This document shows positions 35,970 to 43,409 of a DNA stretch of 64,000 nucleotides, one piece after another (positions within the stretch are counted from its first letter, which is position 1; every line of letters begins with the position of its first letter). Source of the DNA: Flavobacteriales bacterium (GTDB taxonomy: Bacteria > Bacteroidota > Bacteroidia > Flavobacteriales_F > PHOS-HE28); assembly GCA_016710685.1 (NCBI GenBank), contig JADJVC010000006.1, positions 186,001-250,000 of the forward strand, in the 5' to 3' direction. Under the pieces are notes generated by a model. It searched no databases. It saw nothing but the letters and a program-made list of their open reading frames with translations, and had not been told where the DNA came from. The translations under genes were made by a program, and so were the position numbers.

Positions 35970-37025
35970 ATGGGTCATCAACCTGATCCTACCAAATTCC
36001 CCTACGAACAAACGGGACCCTTCTCAGGCCATGGATTGGCTGGAGCCGTGCTGGCGGAAACAGCACGCAGTCGCGGACTTTCCGTACACGTCTTCGATGC
36101 CAAAAAGCCCGGCAATGCCTCCACCGTGGCCGCCGGTATGGTGAACCCGCTGGTGTTGCGCCGTTTCGTGCCCAGTTGGCGCGCTGAAGAAATGCTTCCG
36201 CAGGCTTCGGCATTCTACAAAGCGTGGGATAAGGGATATGGCACGCGTACATGGCACCCGATGCCATTGGTGAAAGTGTTCCCATCCTCATCGGAGGCCG
36301 CTTTGTGGGCGCGGGCGGTGGACAAGCCGGAAAGCGCGCCTTTCATGGCGAAGACGGACCCGGCGGAGTTGGCTATTCCAGGCATTCCAGCGCCGCATGG
36401 CCATGGCACGGTTCCAAGTGCGGCGTGGCTGGATGTGCAGCAATTCCTTTCCGTACAGCGCGAATACTTGATGGCCGAAGGTGCTTTCAACGATCGCGAA
36501 GTGCGACCGGCGGATGTGGAAGAAACAGAAGCCGGTGTGCGCGTACACGGCAGGGAAGGGCGCTGGTTGGTGCATTGCTCGGGGCCGTTCAGCAGTGCGC
36601 CGGGTTTGGTGCCGGTGAAAGGCGAAACACTCACCGTGCGCATTCCCGGCTTGGAGCTATCAAACATCCTGCACCGAGGCGTGTTCGTCCTGCCGTTGGG
36701 CGATGGGCTGTTCCGCGTGGGATCCACCTTCAAATGGACGGAGGTGTGGCAAGGCCCCACGGAGGAAGCCCGCAACTGGTTGCTGACACGAGCGCAGGAA
36801 CTGGTGCAGCGACCGGTCGAGGTGGTCGGGCAAGATGCCGGGGTAAGGCCCACCTCGCGCGACCGGCGCCCGTTGCTTGGTCTTACCGGAGCGCACGAGG
36901 CGCTGTTCAATGGCTTGGGCGCGCGCGGGGTGCTGCTCGCACCGTGGTGTGCCGGGCATTTGTTGGACCACCTGTTCGGCGGGTCGCCGCTGGACCCCGA
37001 GGTGGATCTGAAGCGCTTCGCTTGA
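35970..37025 (+). CDS. FAD-dependent oxidoreductase (DAO family), N-terminus atypical
   Basis: 351 residues. The dinucleotide motif GHGLAGAVLAETARSRG and the following acidic strand end SVHVFD are present, as is the DAO-type NPLVLRRF and the C-terminal GLGARGVLLAPWCAGHLL. Such proteins oxidise amines or amino acids with FAD. The segment before the glycine motif (PDPTKFPYEQTGPFS) lacks the hydrophobic first beta-strand normally found, so the 5' end may be altered or misread. ATG 35970 is the only reasonable in-frame start near it. Confidence 0.8.
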   Translation: MGHQPDPTKFPYEQTGPFSGHGLAGAVLAETARSRGLSVHVFDAKKPGNASTVAAGMVNPLVLRRFVPSWRAEEMLPQASAFYKAWDKGYGTRTWHPMPLVKVFPSSSEAALWARAVDKPESAPFMAKTDPAELAIPGIPAPHGHGTVPSAAWLDVQQFLSVQREYLMAEGAFNDREVRPADVEETEAGVRVHGREGRWLVHCSGPFSSAPGLVPVKGETLTVRIPGLELSNILHRGVFVLPLGDGLFRVGSTFKWTEVWQGPTEEARNWLLTRAQELVQRPVEVVGQDAGVRPTSRDRRPLLGLTGAHEALFNGLGARGVLLAPWCAGHLLDHLFGGSPLDPEVDLKRFA

Positions 37026-37075
37026 ACATCTCAACTTATCCGGCACGAAGGGATGTCAATCCCCCATTCTGGGTA

Positions 37076-37104
37076 TTGACCCCGGTTGCCGAATGTGGTA
37101 AAAT
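37076..37104 (+). promoter_or_regulatory. Strong promoter-like sequence (TTGACC-N17-TAAAAT)
   Basis: TTGACC at 37076-37081 and TAAAAT at 37099-37104 are separated by 17 bp. The same site also fits the Bacteroidota consensus: ATTG near -33 and TAAAATTG (7 of 8 matches to TAnnTTTG) near -7. The start codon of the micro-ORF lies 23 bp downstream. It is one of the clearest promoters I can see in the window. Confidence 0.7.
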
Positions 37105-37127
37105 TGCAGTATCCCATCCCCGATACC

Positions 37128-37238
37128 ATGCAAAAGCAACAACAAATAGGCGACGGAGCAGTCAAGGCTTCACGGATCATTTCCTTGGTGCTCCTTTTGG
37201 TGTGCGCGGCGCTGGCCATTACGGCGCAGCTGGGCTGA
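37128..37238 (+). CDS. 36-residue single-pass membrane micro-protein
   Basis: ATG 37128 to TGA 37238 encodes 36 residues: a short polar N-terminus (MQKQQQIGDGAVKASR) and one transmembrane helix (IISLVLLLVCAALAITA). It has its own promoter just upstream and a stem-loop terminator starting seven bases after the stop, so the whole transcript would be about 170 nt. No Shine-Dalgarno is visible, which is normal for Bacteroidota. It is not recognisable as a known family. Alternatively the transcript could be a small RNA with an incidental frame, but the clean helix favours a real protein. Confidence 0.6.
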   Translation: MQKQQQIGDGAVKASRIISLVLLLVCAALAITAQLG

Positions 37239-37244
37239 AAACGA

Positions 37245-37284
37245 AATGCCCCGATGTTCGCATAGCGACCACCGGGGCATTGTT
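37245..37284 (+). terminator. Rho-independent-type terminator, possibly bidirectional
   Basis: Inverted repeat AATGCCCCG (37245-37253) and CGGGGCATT (37273-37281), a perfect 9-bp stem with a 19-nt loop. It is followed by GTTT on the plus strand and preceded by AAAACG, giving a T-run on the minus strand. It sits between the micro-ORF and the convergent lipoprotein gene and could end both transcripts. Confidence 0.75.
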
Positions 37285-37297
37285 TCACTGAATTCCT

Positions 37298-38132
37298 CTA
37301 GCTTCCGAGGAAGTTGAATTCGCGCACGCCGCTATCGTTGAACGGTCCGGGCACAAGCTTGCCGCCGGCATCCACCAATTGCAGACGCACCGTGTGCTTC
37401 CCGAGCTGCAAACCTTCAATGAAGTAGGCATCCCATTTGTTGATGGTCCAGTCCTCGCCATCGATAGTGGCCTTCACACTGTAGTTGTCCTTGTCCAGAT
37501 CGGTGTTCAACAGGTAGAAGTCCAGCAGGATCTTTGTCGCCGTCCATCTGCTTGTAGTCGCCTTTGGGGCGGCTGTAAAAGAGCGTGGGGTCTTTCGACA
37601 CATCACCCGCTGCCAGCGAATCCTTGCCGGGCATGGTGAATTCCTTCACGACCACGGCTGCATTGCTCTTGAGGCTTTCATGGTAGCTGCGGCTGAGGAA
37701 GCAGAGGGCCACGTTGCGACCGGGGTTTGCCTTTTCCGTAAAGTCCGAGTTGTATTCGGCTTTGTAAGGCGCATTGTTCAGGATGAAGTGGATGTGCTGT
37801 CCGTCCTTGCTGTTGGCGCATCCGCGCGTGCCGGCATCGGGCGTTTGGGCTTTCAGCTCGAATCCGTTCACCTTGAACTTGTATTCCGCCTCCATCTTCT
37901 TGGTGTTGGCCACTACGGTGTCCAGCTTCAGGTCGGCATCCGGGAACTGCGTGGCCGGCGGGGCAACTACCAGCTTGATCGCACTGTTGGCCGGACCCGT
38001 TACGGCCTCGCGTGCTGCGGGTGCTACGACCACCGTGTCCTTAACGGGCGGTGGTGCGGCGGGAGGGGCTTCCGGGGTGCTGCACGCGGCCAGTGCCAAA
38101 ACGGCGAGGAACGGGATGTTCGTGATCTTCAT
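37298..38132 (-). pseudogene. Conserved lipoprotein with one apparent frameshift
   Basis: The 5' frame (from 38132) begins with a lipoprotein signal ending LAACS, then a Pro-rich linker and a beta-rich domain (KFKVNGFELKAQT, HIHFILNN, NVALCFLSRSYHESLK). After RPKGDYKQMDGDK the sense passes to another frame: ILLDFYLLNTDL, DGEDWTINKWDAYFIEGL, HTVRLQL, NFLGS. The shift is at the AAA triplet near 37533; removing one A restores a 277-residue protein. The family is common in Bacteroidota (phosphopeptide-like, unknown function). A sequencing error is the likeliest cause. It lies 14 bp after the biotin carrier gene. Confidence 0.8.
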
Positions 38133-38146
38133 GAGTCAATACGGGG

Positions 38147-38662
38147 TTAGTGTTCAAAGCTCAACAGCAGTTGCCCCTTTTCAACCGCCGATCGCTCTTG
38201 GGCATGTACCTTTTTAACCACGGCATCAGCGGTACACTTGATGACGTTCTCCATTTTCATGGCCTCCAGGATCAACAGGGGGTCATTCTTTTTTACGGTA
38301 TCGCCTTCTTTCACCAGCACCTTTAGGACCAAGCCGGGCATGGGGGCTTTCAGTTCCTTCAGCACGGCACCTTTTACTTTGTCCAGCCCCAGTAACTGCA
38401 CCAACCGGCTGCGCTCGTCTTCCATGGCAACGGTGTACGTTCCGCCGCCGATGCGCATGCGCACCGTGCCATTTTCCATGTCTTCCTTCTGCACCAGCAC
38501 GTTGTGCGATCGGCCGTTGTGCATTACGCTGTAGAGGCCCGGACCGGTGCGGCGTACGTCCGCTGCGGAATTTCCGACTTGCCAAGCAGCGCCGGGCTTG
38601 GGGCATTCGAGCTCCACGGATTTTTTCGCGGCGTTCACTGTGGCGAAGAGTTTGGCGCACAT
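38147..38662 (-). CDS. Biotin/lipoyl carrier protein (acyl-CoA carboxylase BCCP-type)
   Basis: 171 residues. The C-terminal 70 residues are a biotinyl domain with attachment site ILEAMKMENVI and the preceding KAPMPGLVLKVLVKEGD. The N-terminal half (YSVMHNGRSHNVLV, GGGTYTVAMEDERSRL) matches the carrier/linker part of propionyl- or acetyl-CoA carboxylase alpha chains in Bacteroidota, where it is often a separate gene. No carboxylase or biotin carboxylase gene is next to it. The start at 38662 avoids overlap with rnhA. Confidence 0.88.
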   Translation of the reverse strand: MCAKLFATVNAAKKSVELECPKPGAAWQVGNSAADVRRTGPGLYSVMHNGRSHNVLVQKEDMENGTVRMRIGGGTYTVAMEDERSRLVQLLGLDKVKGAVLKELKAPMPGLVLKVLVKEGDTVKKNDPLLILEAMKMENVIKCTADAVVKKVHAQERSAVEKGQLLLSFEH

Positions 38663-38712
38663 GCTTTGTGGAATTAACAACGGGGCACGCAATTGGTTCC
38701 CGGATGCGGGAT

Positions 38713-39165
38713 TTAAGGGGCGAATATACCGTTGTCGCCAGAGGCTTGGCTTTCGTAGCCTTCGTCGGCGGGCAATCCTTTCTGTTCGCGCGCGGCCACT
38801 GCGAGCCGGTCGCACAGCTCGTTCAGCGGGTGCCCGGCGTGGCCTTTGATCCATTGGAATTTCACCTTGTGCTTCGGATAGATGACGAGGAACCGCTTCC
38901 ACAGGTCGGGGTTGGCCTTTTTCGCGAACCCCTTCTTCTCCCAGCCGAACACCCAGCCTTTTTCCACGGAATCCACCACGTATTTGCTGTCGCTGATCAC
39001 AGTGACATCCTGGCCTTCGCCCTTCAGCGCTTCCAAAGCCACGATAACCGCCAACAGTTCCATGCGGTTGTTGGTGGTGCGCCGGAAACCGCCCCATAGT
39101 TCCTTGTGGTGCTTACCCCTGGGTAAACCACAACGGCTTTGCAGGATTTGAACCGCAACGCACAC
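38713..39165 (-). pseudogene. rnhA: Ribonuclease HI, N-terminus lost at the repeat element
   Basis: From GKHHKELWGGF onward this is a clear RNase HI: TTNNRMELLAV (catalytic Glu), VISDSKYVVD (Asp), GHAGHPLNELCDRLA (His and Asp). The enzyme removes RNA from RNA:DNA hybrids. The first catalytic Asp and the GNPGPGG block are absent. Upstream codons (VAVQILQSRCGLPR) are read from the left inverted repeat and junction sequence, and a GTG within the repeat is the only in-frame start. The missing 25 or so codons are not found on the far side of the cassette. It is probably inactive unless the junction is misassembled. Confidence 0.85.
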
Positions 39166-39177
39166 AACGAACGCAAC
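39147..39177 (-). repeat. Left inverted repeat of the GxxExxY cassette
   Basis: 31 bp that, read on the minus strand, begin GTTGCGTTCGTTG and end GCGGTTCAAA. They match the right copy at 39696-39726 with one difference. A second, diverged unit in the same orientation lies at about 39193-39226. Confidence 0.85.
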
Positions 39178-39255
39178 GGAATGCGGAAGAATTTACCGCA
39201 ACGGTCGCAAAGCTCGCAACGGAATGCAAAAGGACGACGAATCACAACGGCAATA

Positions 39256-39638
39256 CTAATGTGGCATCCCGTTCGCCCAGCGTTCTATCCCGTCCTTCAT
39301 CAGTTTTACATTGAAGTTGAGCAACAGGCCAAGTTTGTTGTTGGTGAGTTTCAGGTAGGCCATTAGCTGTGCGCGGTGGATTGGCAGAATGGTTTCCACC
39401 GCTTTGGCCTCAATGATCATCTTGTCCTCCAGCCACAGGTCCAAACGGTATCCAATACCAACGGACACACCTTTGTAAACCATCGGAACAGAATGTTCGA
39501 TCTTGGTGGCAATCCCATTTCGATCAACTCATGGTGCATGCATCTCACGTAAGCATGTTCGAGCAATCCGGGGCCAACTTCACGATGCACTCGGAAAGCC
39601 GCCTCAACGGCAACCTCCGCAAGTTCGTTTTCTGTCAT
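39256..39638 (-). pseudogene. GxxExxY protein (PD-(D/E)XK_3-like), one apparent frameshift
   Basis: The 5' frame from ATG 39638 gives ENELAEVAVEAAFRVHREVGPGLLEHAY, containing the naming motif GLLEHAY. The second frame gives KIEHSVPMVYKG, YRLDLWLEDKMIIEAKAVE and a C-terminal LNFNVKLMKDGIER. D...ExK in RLDLWLEDKMIIEAK is the PD-(D/E)XK nuclease-like core. The shift lies near 39507; one base change in length restores about 126 residues, the family norm. The family has no proven function. It is the only gene between the inverted repeats. Confidence 0.85.
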
Positions 39639-39688
39639 ATCATAAACGGTTTATGAACAATGTAAGCCTTGATGTCAAAAGCCGTAAT

Positions 39689-39834
39689 CAAAAACGTTGC
39701 GTTCGTTGTGTGCGATGCGGTTCAAAAAACCAAGATCAAAAACGTTGCGTTCGTTGCGAGCGTTGCGGTTCAAAAAAGTCGTGGTCAAAACGTTGCGGTC
39801 GCAGCGAGCGTTGCGGTTCAAAATAAGTTCAACC
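39689..39834 (+). repeat. Three 48-bp tandem repeats containing the right inverted repeat
   Basis: CGTTGC cores occur at 39695, 39743 and 39791, exactly 48 bp apart. Each unit reads CAAAAACGTTGCG..., then ...TGCGGTTCAAAA. The first unit holds the right inverted repeat (39696-39726). Units two and three are diverged. Because 48 is a multiple of three, the array is open in one frame, but it is not a plausible gene. Confidence 0.85.
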
Positions 39835-39837
39835 GAT

Positions 39838-40435
39838 TCAATTCGGGAAGAGGTACGTGATGTTCCCCGCGAAGAGTTTTACGCTGATGGCCAGCAGGAT
39901 CACGCCGAACGCTTTCCGCAGAACGATCAAGCCCACACGGCCCAACATGCGTTCTATGCGGTTGGTGAGCAGCAGAACCGTTACCACTACGGCGAGGTTC
40001 ATCAAGATGGCAACAAGGATCTCCGGACGGGTGAATGCCGCGCGCAGCGAAAGAACCGTTGTGATGGTGCCTGAGCCCGCAATTACCGGGAAGGCCAACG
40101 GCACGATGCTGTAAACTTTCGGGTCTTCACTGAGGCCCGGCGCACTGGTGTCCTCCTTGAACAACCGGATGCCGAGGGTCATTTCCAACGCGATGAAGAA
40201 CAGCACCAAGGCACCTGCCACGGCGAAGGAGTTTACGTCGATGCCCAAGAACGCGAGTATCGTTTCGCCCAAGTATAGAAAGACGATCATGATGCTGCCG
40301 CTGACGATGGTTGCGCGGGCGGGATAGATTTTGCCGGCCTTTTCGCGCACCTGCAAGATCACGGGAATGCCGCCGATGATGTCGAATCACCGCGAAGAGC
40401 ACCAAGAAGGCTTTGAAGACGTGCGCTAGTTCCAT
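39838..40435 (-). pseudogene. MarC family integral membrane protein, one apparent frameshift
   Basis: A MarC-type membrane protein of about 198 residues with six hydrophobic segments. The first 17 codons (MELAHVFKAFLVLFAVI) are in one frame; the rest (DIIGGIPVILQVREKAG, GIDVNSFAVAGALVLFFIALEM, PLAFPVIAGSGTITTVLSL) are in another. The join is an extra C at about 40384 (ATT-C-GAC). Family members were once linked to multiple antibiotic resistance, but their function is unknown. The purN start-side neighbour lies 54 bp away on the same strand. Confidence 0.87.
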
Positions 40436-40489
40436 GGCGCGAAGATCGGGGGTTGGCGGCGATCGCCGAAAACGAGCGACGTAAGCCGA

Positions 40490-41068
40490 TCACTGCTTGT
40501 CCGCGATCATCGTCGCCAACTCTTCCACCACCCCCGGAAAGTGCGCATGCTCCAACGCATGCACGCGGGCTGCCAATGCCACCGCATCATCGCTCAGCAG
40601 CACGGGGCAGCGTACCTGCTTCAGCACCCGCCCTTCGTCGTAGCGCTCGTTCACCATGTGTATGGTGATGCCGCTTTCTTTTTCTTCAGCAGCGATTACC
40701 GCTTCATGCACACGCGTTCCAAACATTCCTTTGCCGCCATGTTTTGGAAGCAGTGATGGATGGATGTTCACGATGGCATCCGGCCATGCACGAACAAATT
40801 CCGCAGGTAACAGGCGCAGAAAACCGGCCAGTACCACGAGGTTGATGCCCATGCTTTCCAATTCGCGTTGCACTTTTCCGGTTGAAAGATCCTTTCCGCT
40901 GAACAGGTAGAACGGCACATTGGCGGCCCACGCGCGGTCCAGCACCCCGGCCCCAGGTTTGTCACAGGCTACCAAAGCCACTTCGATTTTGGGGTCCGCA
41001 TGGAAATGTTCCATGAGCGCTTGGGCGTTGGTGCCCGAACCGGAAGCGAGGATCGCAATGCGTACCAT
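40490..41068 (-). CDS. purN: Phosphoribosylglycinamide formyltransferase
   Basis: 192 residues. Motifs: ASGSGTNAQAL at the N-terminus, VLAGFLRLLP, VNIHPSLLPKHGGKGM (the catalytic His/loop region) and the C-terminal HALEHAHFPGVVEEL. It transfers the formyl group of 10-formyl-tetrahydrofolate to GAR in purine synthesis. ATG 41068 matches the family N-terminus; the upstream ATG would overlap the divergent gene. It is transcribed away from the nitroreductase gene with a 28-bp gap. Confidence 0.95.
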   Translation of the reverse strand: MVRIAILASGSGTNAQALMEHFHADPKIEVALVACDKPGAGVLDRAWAANVPFYLFSGKDLSTGKVQRELESMGINLVVLAGFLRLLPAEFVRAWPDAIVNIHPSLLPKHGGKGMFGTRVHEAVIAAEEKESGITIHMVNERYDEGRVLKQVRCPVLLSDDAVALAARVHALEHAHFPGVVEELATMIADKQ

Positions 41069-41096
41069 GGCGCGAAGTTGCGAACTTCGGCGCGGA

Positions 41097-41768
41097 ATGA
41101 ACGACAACATCGCCCAAGTGCCTTTGGATTTTCACCGCTACGATGAAGCGACCATGCTGGCGCGTGCCACGGAATTCCGCATGGAGCTCGCCCGCAGACG
41201 CACCGTGCGCCACTTCAGCGATACGCCGGTGCCCTTCGCGGTGATGGAGCAAGTGGTGCGTGCGGCAGGCACCGCGCCCAGCGGGGCGCACAAGCAGCCG
41301 TGGACTTTTTGCGTGGTTGGCAATGCCGGGCTGAAAAAGCAGATCCGCGATGCTGCCGAAGCGGAAGAAAAACTGAACTACCACGGTCGCATGAGCGCCG
41401 AATGGATAGAGGACCTCAAGCCCTTCAACACCGGTCCGGACAAGCCTTTCCTGGAAACCGCACCCTGGTTGGTGGTGGTGTTCCGCAGGCCTTATGAACC
41501 GGAACCGGACGGCCGCAAACACCCCAACTACTACGTGAATGAAAGCGTGGGGATCGCCACCGGCATGCTCTTGGCGGCCGCTCACCATGCCGGGCTGGCC
41601 ACCCTTACACACACGCCCAGCCCCATGGATTTTTTATCCAAGCTATTGGGCAGTCCTGCCAACGAACGTCCTTTTTTGCTGATACCCATGGGCTTACCTG
41701 CTGTAAATGCCACTGTTCCGACGTTGGATAGAAAGGCTGTTCAGCAGTTGTTGGTGTCCTATATTTGA
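41097..41768 (+). CDS. Nitroreductase family protein (iodotyrosine deiodinase-like)
   Basis: 223-residue FMN enzyme. RRTVRHFSDTPVP, then GTAPSGAHKQPWTF (FMN phosphate binding) and ESVGIATGMLLAAAHHAGL resemble the IYD/bluB-like branch of the nitroreductase superfamily. Bacterial members reduce halogenated or nitro aromatics; the substrate here is unknown. The start ATG 41097 precedes MNDNIAQVPLDF. It sits 66 bp upstream of acpP, without evidence of an operon. Confidence 0.88.
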   Translation: MNDNIAQVPLDFHRYDEATMLARATEFRMELARRRTVRHFSDTPVPFAVMEQVVRAAGTAPSGAHKQPWTFCVVGNAGLKKQIRDAAEAEEKLNYHGRMSAEWIEDLKPFNTGPDKPFLETAPWLVVVFRRPYEPEPDGRKHPNYYVNESVGIATGMLLAAAHHAGLATLTHTPSPMDFLSKLLGSPANERPFLLIPMGLPAVNATVPTLDRKAVQQLLVSYI

Positions 41769-41833
41769 CCCAAAGTCTTGTGCATTTGGAAAATAGCTTT
41801 CCTTTGCAGCCCAATCACTAAAACCAAACGGAC

Positions 41834-42070
41834 ATGTCCGACATCAAGTCAAGGGTTATCGCCATCATCGTAGACAAGCTCGGTGTAGACCAGGGCGAGG
41901 TTACCCCAGAGGCGAGTTTTACGAACGACCTTGGCGCAGACAGCCTGGATACCGTCGAGCTCATCATGGAGTTCGAGAAGGAGTTCAACATCGCCATCCC
42001 GGACGATCAAGCCGAGAAGATCCAGACCGTGGGCAACGCGGTTGAGTACGTGGAGAAGAACGCCAAGTAA
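41834..42070 (+). CDS. acpP: Acyl carrier protein
   Basis: 78 residues, acidic, with the phosphopantetheine-attachment Ser in GADSLDTVELIMEFE. It carries growing acyl chains in fatty acid synthesis. The fabF start lies 6 bp after its stop, the conserved acpP-fabF arrangement. Confidence 0.97.
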   Translation: MSDIKSRVIAIIVDKLGVDQGEVTPEASFTNDLGADSLDTVELIMEFEKEFNIAIPDDQAEKIQTVGNAVEYVEKNAK

Positions 42071-42076
42071 GCTCGG

Positions 42077-43333
42077 ATGGCAGAGCTCAGGCGAGTGGTG
42101 GTCACCGGTCTGGGCGCCCTGACCCCTATCGGAAATACGCTCCCGGAGTATTGGGACGCGCTTGAGAAAGGCGTTAGCGGTGCTGCGCGCATCACTTACT
42201 TCGACCCGTCCAAATTCCGGTCGCACTTCGCTTGCGAAGTGAAAGGCTTCAACGCCGAGCAGTTCATCGATCGCAAGGAGGCCCGCAAGATGGACCCCTT
42301 CTCGCAGTTTGCCGTAGTGGCGAGCGACGAGGCCATTCGCGACAGCGGCCTGAAGCTTGAGACCGATGATGAAAAGGAGCGTGCCGGCGTGATCTGGGGC
42401 ACCGGCATCGGCGGCCTGGTCACCTTTCAGGAGGAGACGATGAACTTCGCTCGTGGTGACGGCAATCCACGCTTCAATCCGTTCTTCATCCCAAAGATGA
42501 TCGCGGACAGTTCCTCCGGGCTCATTAGCATGCGGAATGGTCTACGCGGGCCGAGCTATGTGACGATGAGCGCCTGCGCCAGTTCCAACAATGCCATGAT
42601 CGATGCCTTCAACTACATCCGGTTGGGCACGGTGGATGTCATGGTGACCGGCGGCAGCGAATCCACCATCCGCGAAGTGTGCATGGGTGGTTTTAATGCC
42701 ATGCACGCCTTGAGCACCCGCAACGACGACCCGGCCACGGCGAGCCGGCCCTACGACAAGGACCGCGACGGCTTCGTACAAGGCGAAGGAAGCGGCGCAT
42801 TGATCTTGGAAGATCTCGAACATGCCAAGGCCCGGGGCGCAAACATCTACTATGAAATGGTGGGCGGCGGAATGAGCAGCGATGCTTACCACATCACTGC
42901 TCCGCATCCTGAAGGTCTCGGTGCTTTCTTGTGCATGAAGCATGCCTTGCAGAACGCCGGGCTGAAGACTTCGGACGTGGACTATATCAATACGCACGGC
43001 ACTAGCACCCCTATCGGCGACCCCCAGGAGGTGAAAGCCATCCAACGCCTGTTCGGCGAAGATGCTTACCGCCTGAACATTAGTTCCACCAAAAGCATGA
43101 CCGGCCACTTGTTGGGCGCGGCCGGTGCGGTGGAAGCCATCGCCAGTATCATGGCGTTGCACAAGGGCATCATCGCGCCTACGATCAATCACTTCACGGA
43201 CGATCCCGAGATCGACCCCAGGCTGAACTTCACCTTCAACAAAGCGCAAAAGCGTGAGGTTGAAACGGTGATGAGCAACACCTTCGGCTTCGGCGGGCAC
43301 AACACTTCGGTGATCTTCCGCAAGTACCACTAA
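42077..43333 (+). CDS. fabF: 3-oxoacyl-ACP synthase II
   Basis: 418 residues with the KAS II catalytic set: Cys in SACASSNNAMI, His in YINTHGTSTPIGD and His in MTGHLLGAAGA. The N-terminus RVVVTGLGALTPIG and the C-terminus NTFGFGGHNTS are typical. It condenses malonyl-ACP with acyl-ACP, controlling chain elongation. It follows acpP closely and is followed by rnc. Confidence 0.97.
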   Translation: MAELRRVVVTGLGALTPIGNTLPEYWDALEKGVSGAARITYFDPSKFRSHFACEVKGFNAEQFIDRKEARKMDPFSQFAVVASDEAIRDSGLKLETDDEKERAGVIWGTGIGGLVTFQEETMNFARGDGNPRFNPFFIPKMIADSSSGLISMRNGLRGPSYVTMSACASSNNAMIDAFNYIRLGTVDVMVTGGSESTIREVCMGGFNAMHALSTRNDDPATASRPYDKDRDGFVQGEGSGALILEDLEHAKARGANIYYEMVGGGMSSDAYHITAPHPEGLGAFLCMKHALQNAGLKTSDVDYINTHGTSTPIGDPQEVKAIQRLFGEDAYRLNISSTKSMTGHLLGAAGAVEAIASIMALHKGIIAPTINHFTDDPEIDPRLNFTFNKAQKREVETVMSNTFGFGGHNTSVIFRKYH

Positions 43334-43409
43334 CCCGCTGTTCGCCTCGTTTTTCCGCCGCGCTTCCTCTCCTGAGGACCGCCGTATACGTGCGTGGTGC
43401 CGAAAGACA

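Larger units (their letters stand above)
39147..39835. mobile_element. Putative GxxExxY cassette bounded by inverted GTTGCG repeats
   Basis: The segment has a 31-bp repeat at 39147-39177 and its inverted copy at 39696-39726 (30 of 31 identical), with a single gene (GxxExxY) between them. Extra diverged copies lie inside the left end and outside the right end. It sits exactly where rnhA loses its N-terminus, and ends 3 bp before the marC stop. There is no transposase. The interpretation as a mobile or self-spreading cassette is inference. Confidence 0.5.

Noticed and set aside
37298..38132. Programmed ribosomal frameshift in the lipoprotein gene
   Set aside because: The site is a three-A run without a slippery heptamer or downstream structure that I can see; a sequencing indel is simpler.
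39147..39835. Classical insertion sequence
   Set aside because: No DDE, HUH or serine/tyrosine transposase is encoded, and I could not find flanking target-site duplications.
39503..39860. Cys-rich open frame (KRCVRCERCGSK repeats) resembling a zinc-ribbon protein
   Set aside because: It is produced by reading the 48-bp DNA repeats in frame; the repeats diverge at DNA level without preserving codons, and the frame overlaps the GxxExxY gene on the other strand.
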